From UBA10649 sp963842725 (lineage in GTDB: Bacteria; Actinomycetota; Actinomycetes; S36-B12): a DNA stretch of 64,000 nucleotides. A program made the position numbers and the translations under genes. Position 1 is the stretch's first letter; each line of letters starts with the position of its first letter. Shown piece by piece: positions 28,332-37,490 of the stretch. The notes beneath the pieces are model-generated. The model ran no database searches. It saw nothing but the letters and a program-made list of their open reading frames with translations, and was not told the DNA's origin. The DNA lies in assembly GCA_963842725.1 (NCBI GenBank), contig CAWJHN010000004.1, forward strand, positions 1,302,001-1,366,000. Reading direction: 5' to 3'.

Positions 28332-29405
28332 ATGGCCAGCGCTGCCAATGACCGCGAGAAGGCCCTTGACGCCGCCCTTGCCCAGATCGAGCGACAGTTC
28401 GGCAAGGGTTCGGTCATGCGCCTCGGCGAGGAGGGCCGGATCCCGATCGACGTGATTCCCACGGGCTCCATCGCCCTGGACATCGCCCTCGGCATCGGCG
28501 GTCTGCCCCGGGGCCGGATCGTCGAGATCTACGGTCCGGAGTCCTCCGGCAAGACGACCTTGGCACTGCACGCCATCGCCAGCGTCCAGCGGGCCGGTGG
28601 GCTCGCAGCCTTCATCGACGCGGAGCATGCCCTGGATCCCGACTACGCGTCGCGCCTGGGCATCGACCTCGACAGCCTCTACGTATCCCAGCCCGACACC
28701 GGTGAGCAGGCCCTCGAGATCACCGACACCCTGGTCCGTTCCGGCGCCCTCGACCTGGTGGTCATCGACTCGGTTGCTGCTCTGGTGCCACGGGCCGAGA
28801 TCGAGGGCGAGATGGGCGACAGCCACGTCGGACTGCAGGCGCGGCTCATGAGCCAGGCACTGCGGAAGATGGCCGGCGCGCTCAGCAACACGAACACGAC
28901 CTGCATCTTCATCAATCAGCTGCGCGAGAAGATCGGCGTGATGTTCGGGTCGCCGGAGACGACGACGGGCGGCAAGGCACTGAAGTTCTACGCTTCCGTG
29001 CGACTCGACGTCCGCCGCATCGAGACGCTGAAGGGTGGCACCGAGGCGGTCGGCAACCGGACGCGGGTCAAGGTGGTGAAGAACAAGGTCGCGCCGCCCT
29101 TCAAGCAGGCGGAGTTCGACATCCTCTATGGCGAGGGCATCTCCCGCGAGGGCTCGCTCATCGACATCGGCGTCGACGCGGGGATCGTCCGCAAGTCCGG
29201 GGCCTGGTACACGTACGAGGGCGACCAGCTCGGACAGGGCAAGGAGAACGCCCGCACGTTCCTGAAGGACAACCCCGATCTCGCCAACGAGATCGAGAAG
29301 CGCATCAAGGAGGCCCTGCACATCGGTCCCCAGGTCGACGCGCCCGCCGATGCCCCCATCGAGGAGGCGGCCAAGGCCGCCAAGACGCTCAAGCCCATCG
29401 ACTGA
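28332..29405 (+). CDS. recA: Recombinase RecA
   Basis: 357 residues, the usual length. RecA forms the ssDNA filament for homologous recombination and LexA self-cleavage. Walker A GPESSGKTT lies near residue 66, with the LVVIDSVAALVPRAE motif, the L2 loop FINQLREKIGVMFGSPETTTGG and the C-terminal acidic/Ala-rich tail. ATG 28332 follows gaggaga. Expression is expected to be LexA-controlled through the upstream box. No intein is present. Confidence 0.98.
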   Translation: MASAANDREKALDAALAQIERQFGKGSVMRLGEEGRIPIDVIPTGSIALDIALGIGGLPRGRIVEIYGPESSGKTTLALHAIASVQRAGGLAAFIDAEHALDPDYASRLGIDLDSLYVSQPDTGEQALEITDTLVRSGALDLVVIDSVAALVPRAEIEGEMGDSHVGLQARLMSQALRKMAGALSNTNTTCIFINQLREKIGVMFGSPETTTGGKALKFYASVRLDVRRIETLKGGTEAVGNRTRVKVVKNKVAPPFKQAEFDILYGEGISREGSLIDIGVDAGIVRKSGAWYTYEGDQLGQGKENARTFLKDNPDLANEIEKRIKEALHIGPQVDAPADAPIEEAAKAAKTLKPID

Positions 29406-29433
29406 TCGTCGTCACCGACCGGCACCGCCCAGC

Positions 29434-29982
29434 ATGCGCTACGTGACCGAGCCGACGGCAGGTCCCCCGGCAGACCTGCCGGGAGACGCAGATCCCGAGC
29501 AGGTGGCCCGCACGATCGTGCTGCGCCGGCTGTCCCACTGAGCCCGTACGCGCGGGGAGCTGGCGGACGACCTGCGCAAGCGGGGCACTCCCGATGAGGT
29601 GATCGAGCGGGTGCTGGATCGCTTCGTCGAGGTTGGTCTGATCGACGACGCCGAGTTCGCTCGGATGTGGGTCGATTCCCGTCGGCGTACCAAGGGCAAT
29701 GCCCGGTCAGTGCTGCGTCAGGAGCTGCGGGCCAAGGGGGTCGCCGACGACGTCACGGCCGCCGCCCTCGCGGTCGTCGACGATGAGACCGAGCGCGAGC
29801 GGGCGCTGGCGCTCGTCACGGCGAAGCTGGCCGCAACGGCGCGTCTGGAGCCGCAGGCTCGGGTCCGGCGGCTGGCCGGCATGCTGCAGCGGCGCGGATA
29901 CGGTTCGTCCGTCGCGTACTCCGTGGTTCGCGAGGCGATCGGCATTGAAGGCGATGACCAGCCGGCCGGCGGCGACGACTAG
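29434..29982 (+). pseudogene. recX: Regulatory protein RecX, interrupted by an in-frame TGA
   Basis: Open from ATG 29434 (MRYVTEPTAG) to a TGA at 29539-29541; the same frame then resumes at once as ARTRGELADDLRKRGTPDEVIERVLDRFVEVGLIDDAEFARMWV and runs to 29982. The joined product of about 182 residues matches RecX, which dampens RecA filaments. Because the frame is the same on both sides, this is a substitution or a paired insertion and deletion. Reading cac-gag-ccc-cgt across the site would give SHEPRTRGEL, close to what the family shows. It may be a true nonsense mutation, a sequence error, or a case of restart at the GTG at 29599. Confidence 0.7.
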
Positions 29983-30003
29983 GCGACGGCCAGCGGTCGG
30001 GTG

Positions 30004-30360
30004 TCAGCCGGCCCGGTCCGCGGCCTCGGCCAGCCAGGCGGCCACCTCGTCGTCGAGATCGCCGATCGCGGCGAGGCGCAGGTGATGGATCCACTGCGTC
30101 GCGGACGGGTGCACGACCTCGGTGAATCGCGGGGACGGATCCGGGCGGCCCAGGGCGATCGTGAGCACCACGTCTGCCTTCGGATGCGACAGGTACCTGC
30201 CGGGCAGCCACAGGAAGGCGAACCCCCGGGCCCGACGGAACGCGATCTGGCTCGTGGTGACGCGGATCTCATATACGGGTCCGGCATCCAGGATCGCGCG
30301 CACGCGGGCGAGGGCGGCGACGGCCAGCGGCCGGCCGGCGACGAATTCCTCGGGGGTCAT
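30004..30360 (-). CDS. DUF5655 protein
   Basis: 118 residues resembling the DUF5655 family, with VRVTTSQIAFRRARGFAFLW and a C-terminal WIHHLRLAAIGDLDDEVAAWL. No activity is known to me. It is convergent with recX (21-base gap) and its ATG at 30358-30360 lies 10 bases from the TetR gene stop upstream, so it is probably in the same leftward transcript. Confidence 0.75.
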   Translation of the reverse strand: MTPEEFVAGRPLAVAALARVRAILDAGPVYEIRVTTSQIAFRRARGFAFLWLPGRYLSHPKADVVLTIALGRPDPSPRFTEVVHPSATQWIHHLRLAAIGDLDDEVAAWLAEAADRAG

Positions 30361-30370
30361 CGAGACCGCG

Positions 30371-30991
30371 TCAGGCTGGGGCCGGCACGGTGGCGGGGGC
30401 GGGCTGCCGCAGCAGGGGAAGCACGATGTGGTCGACGATGTGCCTGACGTCTTCGGCACTGGGTGCTGCACCGGTCATGATCAACTGGTGCACGATCAGG
30501 GCGGCTGGCACCTGGAGGACGTAGGGGTCCACGGCCTGCGGCGGGATCTCGCCGCGGATCATCGCGCGCTGGATCATGGCGAGCGCTTCGGCGTCCTTGC
30601 CCTTGCCGAACCTCGCCTGGAACTGCGCCGAGAGCTCGGGATCGTGGGCGGCCTCGCTGATGAGCTCGCGAAGCACGATGCCGAGGTCGGAGTCCAGCTC
30701 GATGGACAGGGTGGACAGGGCAGCCAGCAGGTCATCGCGCAGGGAGCCCGTATCGGGGTCCGCCGTGGGCAGCGCGTCCTGCATGGTGCTGATGAAGACG
30801 TCGAGCGCGAGGGCGCGGACGTTGGGCCAGCGTCGGTAGAGCGCGGCCTTGCCGGTCCCCGCACGATGGGCGATGCGGTCCATCGAGGCGCCCCGCATGC
30901 CGACCTCGGCGATCTCGGCGAGGGTGGCGCCGAAGACCGCCTCGCGCAGGGCCTCTCCGCGGCGCCGAAGGCGACAGGACGAACCAACCAT
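30371..30991 (-). CDS. TetR-family transcriptional regulator
   Basis: 206 residues from ATG 30991. The N-terminal TetR helix-turn-helix (about residues 10-55) reads ATLAEIAEVGMRGASMDRIAHRAGTGKAALYRRWPNVRAL. The rest is helical, with the C-terminal TetR_C_11-like ligand domain. It is divergent from the MMPL exporter, the classical arrangement for a repressor of an efflux gene, and candidate operators lie between them. Confidence 0.85.
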   Translation of the reverse strand: MVGSSCRLRRRGEALREAVFGATLAEIAEVGMRGASMDRIAHRAGTGKAALYRRWPNVRALALDVFISTMQDALPTADPDTGSLRDDLLAALSTLSIELDSDLGIVLRELISEAAHDPELSAQFQARFGKGKDAEALAMIQRAMIRGEIPPQAVDPYVLQVPAALIVHQLIMTGAAPSAEDVRHIVDHIVLPLLRQPAPATVPAPA

Positions 30992-31011
30992 GGCAAAACG
31001 GTAACACGCAA

Positions 31012-31060
31012 GGAACACTATCGTTCACTGACTTGACAGATAGGGAACGGTGGCGTTTCC
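31012..31060. promoter_or_regulatory. Two similar dyads, candidate TetR operators
   Basis: ggaac-actatc-gttcac (31012-31028) and ggaac-ggtggc-gtttcc (31044-31060) are two imperfect dyads of the form GGAAC-N6-GTT, about 32 bases centre to centre. They lie between the divergent TetR and MMPL starts. A ttgaca at 31033-31038 falls between them and could be a -35 element, although I see no -10 at ideal spacing. Confidence 0.5.
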
Positions 31061-31113
31061 TAATCCTCAGCAATACGCTTGTCCCAGCGCCCAGTCCCGA
31101 GGAAGAAGGATCC

Positions 31114-33489
31114 ATGCCCGGCTTGTCCGCCTGGGCCGTTCGCCGCCCGGTGATCGCCCTCGTTTCCTGGCTCGTCGCCCTCGTGGTCGTCGTCGGTCTC
31201 GGCACCCTGGCCAGCGGTGAGCTGAACGACTCGTTCGACCTGCCCGACACCGAGTCGAAGGTCGCGACCGACCTGCTGTCGGCGAGCGGGACGGACACCA
31301 GCCGGCTCGACGGTGGGGCGACCATCGTGTGGTCCCCGGCGACCGGGACGGCAGTCGATTCCGCCGTGGCCGAGCAGATCGTGCCCTTCCTGACGGAGGT
31401 CGCCGCCCTGGAGTCGGTCGCTTGCGTGACGAATCCGCTCGACCCGCAGGGCGCCCCGCTGGGAACCAACTGCCCGGAGGCCAGCGGACCCGACCCGGCC
31501 GCGCTGCAGACGTTGACCCCGGAGGAGCAGCAGATCCTCGCCGCCTCGTTCTCGTCCATCAGCCCGGACCAGACCGTCGCCTACGCCACGGTCTCGTTCG
31601 CCGCCGATGAGAACGGCGAGCTGAGTGTCTCCACCGCAGACGCCAAGGCGATCCTTGACGGCGTCAAGGAGCTGAACGGCGACCAGCTCGCCGTCGGAGC
31701 GCAGGGGCAGGTCCTCGAGTTCGCCGGTCAGGAGCCGCCGAGCAGCGAGGCGATCGGCCTGCTCGTCGCGATCATCATCCTGCTGATCGCGTTCGGCTCG
31801 ATCGTCGCCGCCGGCATGCCGATCATCGTGGCGCTGGTGGGCCTGACGATGGGCCAGATGTTCGTCCTCGTCGTCGCCAACTTCCTCGACGTCGCGACCT
31901 TTGCGCCCACCCTGGCGGCGATGATCGGTCTCGGCGTCGGCATTGACTACGCCCTTTTCGTCATGAACCGCTACCGACAGGCCGTGCTGCACGGCCGGGC
32001 GCCCAAGGATGCCGCCATGGAGGCCGTGCAGACCGCGGGCCGTGCCGTCCTGTTCGCCGGCAGCACCGTCATCATCGCCCTGCTCGGCCTGTTCGTGCTC
32101 GGCATCAACTTCTTCAACGGCCTTGCCGTCGCCGCTGCGGTGACCGTGCTCATGGTGATGCTTTCGGCACTGTGGATGCTCCCGGCACTGCTCAGCCTCC
32201 TCGGCACGAAGGCGCTGGCCTGGCGCCTGCCGTGGGGCAAGAAGCCAGGAGCCCTGGAGGGCCACCCGGAGGGGCGCGCGTGGGCGCACTACGGTCGATT
32301 CCTGCAGCGGCGGCCGCTCATCCCGGCGCTGCTCGCGCTCGGGGTCGTGGTCGTCCTCGCCATCCCGATGTTCAGCCTTCGCCAAGGCTTCGCGGACGAT
32401 TCCGGCAAGCCTGAGGGCTCGCCGGCACGCATCGCCTACGACCTGCGTGCCGAGGGCTTCGGCCCGGGCGTGAACGGTCCGTTCCTCGTCGTGGTCGACC
32501 TGTCCGAGGCCACCAGTCCGGAGGCCTACGGCCAGATCATCGCCGGGCTCGCCCAGACCGAGGGTGTCGCCGGCACGTCGCCAAGCGCCGAGGTCCTGCC
32601 GATCCTGGCCAAGCTGTCGCAGGCAGCCGCGGAGAACGCGCAGGCCGAGGGTGCAGCCGAACCACAGACGATCCAGGCGATCGCGGTGTACCCGACCACG
32701 TCCCCGCAGGACCAGGCCACGACGGAGCTGCTCGAGCGGCTGCGCACCGAGACGAACCCTGCCTTGCAGGAGTCCACGGGAGCCAGGCTCTACGTCGGTG
32801 GGACCCAGGCGATCACGAGCGACTTCACGACGGTGCTGCAGGACGCCCTGCCGCTGTTCCTGGCGATCGTCGTCGGCCTGGGCTTCCTCGCGCTCGTGCT
32901 GCTGTTCCACTCCCTGGTCGTGCCACTGACCGCAGCGATCACCAGCATGCTGTCCTTCGCCGCCGCCATGGGGATCACCGTCGCGGTGTTCCAGTGGGGC
33001 TGGTTCATGGACCTGCTCGGCATTCCGGGAACCGGACCGATCTTCCCGTTCCTGCCGATCATGGTGTTCGCGATCCTCTTCGGCCTGTCGATGGACTACC
33101 AGGTCTTCCTCGTGTCACGCATGCAGGAGGAGTGGCTCCACACAGGTGACAACAAGGCGGCCGTCAGGCGTGGCCTCGCGGGATCCGGACGGGTTGTCGT
33201 CATCGCCGCCGCGATCATGTCGAGCGTCTTCCTGGCTTTCGTCCCGAGCACCAACGCGACCATCAAGTTGTTCGGCATCGCACTGGCGTCGGCGGTCCTC
33301 ATCGATGCGTTCATCGTTCGACTGGTCCTGGTGCCGTCCGTCATGTCGATGCTCGGCAAGGCGAACTGGTGGCTGCCGCGCTGGCTCGACCGCCTGCTCC
33401 CGAAGATCCACATCGAGGCCCCGGAGGACGAGCTCACCGACGACCAGCCGGAGTCGCTTGGGGAACCGGAGACCGTCGGCGCACGCTAG
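31114..33489 (+). CDS. MMPL-family (RND-type) exporter
   Basis: 791 residues. The layout is one membrane helix (RRPVIALVSWLVALVVVVGL), a large extracytoplasmic domain, six helices with the MMPL segment GLGVGIDYALFVMNRYR, a second extracytoplasmic domain and six more helices with the equivalent FGLSMDYQVFLVSRMQEEW. The conserved Asp-Tyr pairs suggest proton coupling. MMPL proteins export lipids or drugs in actinobacteria. I chose ATG 31114 (MPGLSAWAVRRP) behind ggaagaagga. Likely repressed by the divergent TetR protein. Confidence 0.9.
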   Translation: MPGLSAWAVRRPVIALVSWLVALVVVVGLGTLASGELNDSFDLPDTESKVATDLLSASGTDTSRLDGGATIVWSPATGTAVDSAVAEQIVPFLTEVAALESVACVTNPLDPQGAPLGTNCPEASGPDPAALQTLTPEEQQILAASFSSISPDQTVAYATVSFAADENGELSVSTADAKAILDGVKELNGDQLAVGAQGQVLEFAGQEPPSSEAIGLLVAIIILLIAFGSIVAAGMPIIVALVGLTMGQMFVLVVANFLDVATFAPTLAAMIGLGVGIDYALFVMNRYRQAVLHGRAPKDAAMEAVQTAGRAVLFAGSTVIIALLGLFVLGINFFNGLAVAAAVTVLMVMLSALWMLPALLSLLGTKALAWRLPWGKKPGALEGHPEGRAWAHYGRFLQRRPLIPALLALGVVVVLAIPMFSLRQGFADDSGKPEGSPARIAYDLRAEGFGPGVNGPFLVVVDLSEATSPEAYGQIIAGLAQTEGVAGTSPSAEVLPILAKLSQAAAENAQAEGAAEPQTIQAIAVYPTTSPQDQATTELLERLRTETNPALQESTGARLYVGGTQAITSDFTTVLQDALPLFLAIVVGLGFLALVLLFHSLVVPLTAAITSMLSFAAAMGITVAVFQWGWFMDLLGIPGTGPIFPFLPIMVFAILFGLSMDYQVFLVSRMQEEWLHTGDNKAAVRRGLAGSGRVVVIAAAIMSSVFLAFVPSTNATIKLFGIALASAVLIDAFIVRLVLVPSVMSMLGKANWWLPRWLDRLLPKIHIEAPEDELTDDQPESLGEPETVGAR

Positions 33490-33540
33490 GGGGCAGCGAC
33501 CGCCGCTCCGCAGCACCTGGACGACGTGGTCGGGGCGGCG

Positions 33541-33557
33541 GACCGCTGAGAGCGGTC
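33541..33557 (+). terminator. Hairpin after the MMPL gene
   Basis: A perfect 7-bp inverted repeat (gaccgct / agcggtc) with a 3-base loop, 52 bases after the MMPL stop and 45 before miaB. Probable terminator that separates the efflux gene from miaB. Confidence 0.55.
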
Positions 33558-33602
33558 GGCCGACGAGGGCCTGCGGCGCCATCTCGCCTAGGATCGGGGA
33601 TC

Positions 33603-35078
33603 GTGCAGCCGGCTATCGAGACTCCCATGCCCCGCACCTATCAGGTCCGCACCTACGGCTGCCAGATGAACGTCCACGACTCTGAACGGCTGGCGGGCCT
33701 GCTGGAGGACGCCGGGTACGTCCCAGCCGGCGACGGCATGACGGCCGATGTCGTCGTGTTCAACACCTGCGCGGTCCGCGAGAACGCCGACAACCGCCTG
33801 TACGGCAACCTCAGCCACCTGGTGCCGGTGAAGGCTGATCACCCCGGGATGCAGATCGCCGTTGGCGGCTGCCTGGCCCAGAAGGACCAGGGCGACATCC
33901 TCAAGAAGGCGCCCTGGGTCGACGTGGTGTTCGGCACCCACAACATCGGTTCCCTGCCCGTCTTGCTCGAACGGGCCCGGATCGAGCAGGAGGCGCAGGT
34001 CGAGATCAAGGAGTCCCTCGAGGTCTTCCCGTCGACCCTGCCCACCAAGCGTGACAGCGCCTACTCCGCGTGGGTGTCGGTCAGCGTGGGCTGCAACAAC
34101 ACCTGCACGTTCTGCATCGTTCCCGCCCTGCGCGGCAAGGAGAAGGACCGCCGACCCGGCGACGTCCTCGCCGAGATCCGGGCCTTGGTCGACCAGGGCG
34201 TCCTCGAGATCACCCTGCTCGGCCAGAACGTCAACGCCTACGGCTCCGAGTTCGGCGACCGCGAGGCCTTCTCCAAGCTCCTGCGTGCCTGCGGCGACGT
34301 GGCCGGCCTGGAGCGGGTGCGCTTCACGAGCCCGCACCCGCACGACTTCACCGACGACGTCATCGCTGCGATGTCCGAGACGCCCAACGTGATGCCGCAA
34401 CTGCACATGCCGCTGCAGTCCGGATCCGACGAGGTCCTCCGCCGGATGCGCCGGTCATATCGGCAGGACCGCTACCTCGGCATCATCGAGCGGGTGCGCG
34501 CGGCGATGCCCGAGGCTGCGATCACCACCGACATCATCGTCGGCTTCCCCGGCGAGACCGAGGAGGACTTCGAGCAGACGATGCACGTGGTGCGCGAGGC
34601 CCGCTTCGCTGGAGCGTTCACCTTCCAGTACTCCAAGCGCCCCGGCACCCCCGCGGCCGTCATGGACGGCCAGATCCCCCACGAGGTGGTCCAGGAACGG
34701 TACCTGCGCCTGGTGGACCTCGTGAACGACATCGCCTGGGCGGAGAACAGTGCTCAGCTGGGGCGGGTCGTCGACGTCCTCGTCGCCGAGGGGGAGGGCC
34801 GCAAGGACGACCGCACGGAACGTCTGTCCGGACGGGCCCCCGACAACCGACTGGTCCACGTCGCCGTCGACCCCGCCGTCGGCACTCCTCGTCCCGGCGA
34901 CATCGTCACGGCGGAGATCACCTACGCGGCACCGCATCACCTCGTCGCCGACCGCGTCCTCGCCATCCGCCGGACACGCGCCGGCGACGCCGCCCACCGC
35001 TCCGGCGACGCCGCCGACCGCTCCGGCGTCACGAGCGGGACCGGGGTCCTCCTGGGGCTGCCTGTGGTCCGGGCCTGA
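33603..35078 (+). CDS. miaB: tRNA-2-methylthio-N6-dimethylallyladenosine synthase
   Basis: 491-residue radical-SAM methylthiotransferase acting on A37 of tRNAs. The UPF0004 domain reads YQVRTYGCQMNVHDSERLAG, with FNTCAVRENA and VGGCLAQKD. The radical-SAM cluster is CNNTCTFC near residue 163. The TRAM domain has VAEGEGRKDDRTERLSGRAPDN. The GTG at 33603 follows aggatcgggga; ATG 33627 (MPRTYQV) is the alternative. The C-terminal tail contains a 21-bp tandem duplication (34985-35026). MiaB uses the isopentenyl group installed by MiaA, encoded two genes downstream. Confidence 0.94.
   Translation: MQPAIETPMPRTYQVRTYGCQMNVHDSERLAGLLEDAGYVPAGDGMTADVVVFNTCAVRENADNRLYGNLSHLVPVKADHPGMQIAVGGCLAQKDQGDILKKAPWVDVVFGTHNIGSLPVLLERARIEQEAQVEIKESLEVFPSTLPTKRDSAYSAWVSVSVGCNNTCTFCIVPALRGKEKDRRPGDVLAEIRALVDQGVLEITLLGQNVNAYGSEFGDREAFSKLLRACGDVAGLERVRFTSPHPHDFTDDVIAAMSETPNVMPQLHMPLQSGSDEVLRRMRRSYRQDRYLGIIERVRAAMPEAAITTDIIVGFPGETEEDFEQTMHVVREARFAGAFTFQYSKRPGTPAAVMDGQIPHEVVQERYLRLVDLVNDIAWAENSAQLGRVVDVLVAEGEGRKDDRTERLSGRAPDNRLVHVAVDPAVGTPRPGDIVTAEITYAAPHHLVADRVLAIRRTRAGDAAHRSGDAADRSGVTSGTGVLLGLPVVRA
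34985..35026 (+). repeat. Two 21-bp tandem repeats in the miaB 3' end
   Basis: 34985-35005 and 35006-35026 differ at one base, and encode DAAHRSG followed by DAADRSG. The repeat is in frame and lies in a low-complexity tail after the TRAM domain. Confidence 0.7.
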
Positions 35079-35083
35079 GCGCG

Positions 35084-35794
35084 GTGATCGAGCACGTCGT
35101 CTTCATACCCGGCTCGCCGCTGCTCATCCCGGACGTGGACCTGGTCGGCGATCTCGTCGAGTTGCGCTCCGCCGCGGTGACGGCACTCCGGCAGGTCTGC
35201 CCGGCCGCGGACACCATCACCATCGTGGGACCGGCCGCCCGGGCGCAGGCATACGGTCCCGGAGCCGTGGGCTCGACCGCCCCGCTCGGCGTCGCCGCGC
35301 AGTTCCCGCTGGACCCACGCGTTGCAGCGGACGGTGCGAGGCTTCCTCTCTCGCTCACGGTCGGGGCATGGCTGCTGCGTGAGATCGACTGGCAGGGCGG
35401 TCGTGCCGCAGTGAGCGTGCCGCACAGCCTGGGTGCCGAGCAGCGGGCGACGCTCGTTGAGCGCACCGCTGAGCCCGGTCGGTCGACCGTGCTCGTGGTC
35501 GTCGGCGACGGCGCCGCCACGCACGGCGAGAAGTCCCCCGGGTACGTCAACGCCCACGCGGGTCCCTTCGACGAGATGGTGTCGGCGGCCCTGGCCGCCG
35601 TTGACACGGACGCACTGCTCGCGATCCCGGACGGCCTCGCGAGCGACGTGATGTGCGATGGCCTTGCCGCGTGGCAGCTCGCCGCGGCGGCGGTGGGCCC
35701 GGGGTCGGCGACGTGGACCGGGCGGGTCGTCCTCGAGGCGGTGCCGTTCGGCGTCTGGTACCGGGTCGCGACGTGGAGCAGGGCGGAGCCGTGA
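35084..35794 (+). CDS. Class III extradiol-dioxygenase-like protein
   Basis: 236 residues beginning at GTG 35084 (VIEHVVFIPGSPLLIPDV). The fold family resembles LigB/MEMO proteins, judging by an early His in a beta-strand, a central TIVGPAARAQAYGPGAVG and a late VVVGDGAATHGEKSPGYVNAHAGPFDE with His residues. Actinobacteria commonly carry such a gene between miaB and miaA, but no substrate is established that I know of. Its stop overlaps the GTG of miaA, so miaB, this gene and miaA form an operon. A dioxygenase activity should not be assumed. Confidence 0.7.
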   Translation: MIEHVVFIPGSPLLIPDVDLVGDLVELRSAAVTALRQVCPAADTITIVGPAARAQAYGPGAVGSTAPLGVAAQFPLDPRVAADGARLPLSLTVGAWLLREIDWQGGRAAVSVPHSLGAEQRATLVERTAEPGRSTVLVVVGDGAATHGEKSPGYVNAHAGPFDEMVSAALAAVDTDALLAIPDGLASDVMCDGLAAWQLAAAAVGPGSATWTGRVVLEAVPFGVWYRVATWSRAEP

Positions 35795-36720
35795 CGGGTC
35801 GCGTCCTCGCGATCGTCGGGCCGACGGCGTCCGGCAAGTCGGCGCTCGCCGTCGACGTGGCCCGGCGGATCTCCGAGACGGTGCAGCCGGCCGAGATCGT
35901 GAGCACCGACTCCATGCAGGTGTACGCCGGCATGGACATCGGCACGGCAACGCCGACGCCGGCCGAGCAAGGAGGAGTGACCCACCATCTGGTCGACGTC
36001 TGGGAGCCGGCGCACGCGGTCTCGGTGGCCCAGTTCCAGGCAGCCGCGAGGTCCGCAATCGACGAGGTCCTCGCTCATGGTGGCGTGCCGATCGTCGTCG
36101 GGGGCAGCGGCCTGTACGTGTCCGCGGTGCTCGACGACCTGCGCTTCCCGGGCACCGATCCCGTCGTGCGCCACCGCCTCGAGGCGGAGCTCGAGGCGTT
36201 CGGTGCGCCGGTCCTGCATGCCCGCCTCGCCGCCGTCGATCCGGCTGCGGCGGGGCAGATCCTGGCCACCAACGGAAGAAGGATCGTCCGGGCCCTGGAG
36301 GTCATCGAGATCACCGGAGGTCCCTTCGCCGCGCGGCTCCCCGATCCGACTCCGGTGTACCCCACGGTGCGCATCGGGCTCGAGGTGCCGCGCGACGAGC
36401 TCGACCGGCGGATCGCCGAGCGCGTCGATCGCATGTGGTCCGACGGGTTCGTCGACGAAGTCCGCGCGCTGGCCGCCACCGGGCTGGCCGCCACACCGAC
36501 GGCCGCCCGCGCCCTGGGCTACCAGCAGATCCTGTCGTTCCTGAACGGCGAGTGCACCGAGGAAGCGGCACGTCAGGCGACGGTGGACGCGACCCGCAGG
36601 TTCGCACGGCGTCAGCAGCGGTGGTTCCGGCGGGACCGCCGGATCCAGTGGATCCGCTACGACGCGATCGATGCCGTCGACGAGGTGCTGGCCGCCTGGG
36701 CGGCAGGCACCGCCACGTAG
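35791..36720 (+). CDS. miaA: tRNA dimethylallyltransferase
   Basis: 309 residues. MiaA transfers dimethylallyl to A37 of tRNA. P-loop IVGPTASGKSALAVDVA lies at residues 7-23, followed by IVSTDSMQVYAGMDIGTATP, VVGGSGLYVSAVLDDL and a C-terminal RFARRQQRWFRRDRRIQW. GTG 35791 overlaps the upstream stop; a GTG 18 bases earlier is possible. The 3' end overlaps the convergent deacetylase gene by 64 bases. Confidence 0.95.
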   Translation: MTGRVLAIVGPTASGKSALAVDVARRISETVQPAEIVSTDSMQVYAGMDIGTATPTPAEQGGVTHHLVDVWEPAHAVSVAQFQAAARSAIDEVLAHGGVPIVVGGSGLYVSAVLDDLRFPGTDPVVRHRLEAELEAFGAPVLHARLAAVDPAAAGQILATNGRRIVRALEVIEITGGPFAARLPDPTPVYPTVRIGLEVPRDELDRRIAERVDRMWSDGFVDEVRALAATGLAATPTAARALGYQQILSFLNGECTEEAARQATVDATRRFARRQQRWFRRDRRIQWIRYDAIDAVDEVLAAWAAGTAT

Positions 36721-37469
36721 TACTCGGTGCCGAGCAGCAGTGACTGGAGTGCAGCGGGCAGGCGGGTCAGCACGGCCAGGGTGCGCACGGTGCCGTCGGC
36801 CGCGGCCTGCGAGGCGTGGGCTCGCAGGGCTGCGCGCTTGGCCGGCAGGTGGGCGCGGACGTCGACGCGGTGGGTGATCTGCGCCGCCGGGGTCCAGGCC
36901 GCGTCGAACTCCGCCGGCGAGAAGCCGCTGGGCGTCAGCCGGGTCAGGGCGGCCAGGTGCACGACGCGGGCGATGGGCTCGCGGGGGAGCGTTGCCTCGA
37001 AGAGGAGCGGATTTCTGCGAGCCAGGACGCTGGCCGCCCGCACGCTGCGGTGCACCTGGAGGTGGTCGGGATGGCCGTAGCCGCCGGATGGGTCGTAGCC
37101 GACGAGGACGTCGGCGCCCTCCTCATCGCAGATCTCGGCGATGCGTCGCCCGACCGTGAACCGACCGGCGTGCGCGAAGCCGCCAGGCACCTCTGCGTGC
37201 AGTCCCGAGTCGGGGTAGCCCAGGCTGATGGTCCGGGCCACACCGAGCGCCTCGGCCGAGGCCGACACCTCCGCCAGGCGCGTCGCGGCCAGGTCGGCGT
37301 CGAAGGCCCGTGACGTGAGTCCAGCAGCCCCGTCCGTCGCCACGATCAGGACGACGCGGTGGCCCTCGTCGGCCGCCCTGGCCATCGTGCCGGCCGTGAG
37401 CAGGGCCTCGTCATCGGGATGCGCGTGCACGAACACGAGGGTGCGGGGCGCTCGGATCATGTGACGCAT
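36657..37469 (-). CDS. LmbE/MshB-like PIG-L deacetylase
   Basis: 270 residues (267 from the second ATG at 37458-37460). The PIG-L zinc motif is HAHPDDEALLTAGTMA near residue 15, with the third ligand in GGYGHPDHLQVHR near residue 140. These zinc enzymes deacetylate GlcNAc conjugates; MshB and Mca act on mycothiol precursors or adducts. The sequence alone does not decide which. The C-terminal 20 residues are encoded antisense to miaA. It is divergent from the glycosyltransferase gene with a 21-base gap, which suggests a shared regulatory region. Confidence 0.85.
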   Translation of the reverse strand: MRHMIRAPRTLVFVHAHPDDEALLTAGTMARAADEGHRVVLIVATDGAAGLTSRAFDADLAATRLAEVSASAEALGVARTISLGYPDSGLHAEVPGGFAHAGRFTVGRRIAEICDEEGADVLVGYDPSGGYGHPDHLQVHRSVRAASVLARRNPLLFEATLPREPIARVVHLAALTRLTPSGFSPAEFDAAWTPAAQITHRVDVRAHLPAKRAALRAHASQAAADGTVRTLAVLTRLPAALQSLLLGTEYYVAVPAAQAASTSSTASIAS

Positions 37470-37490
37470 TGTGGCGTACGGTCACGACCC

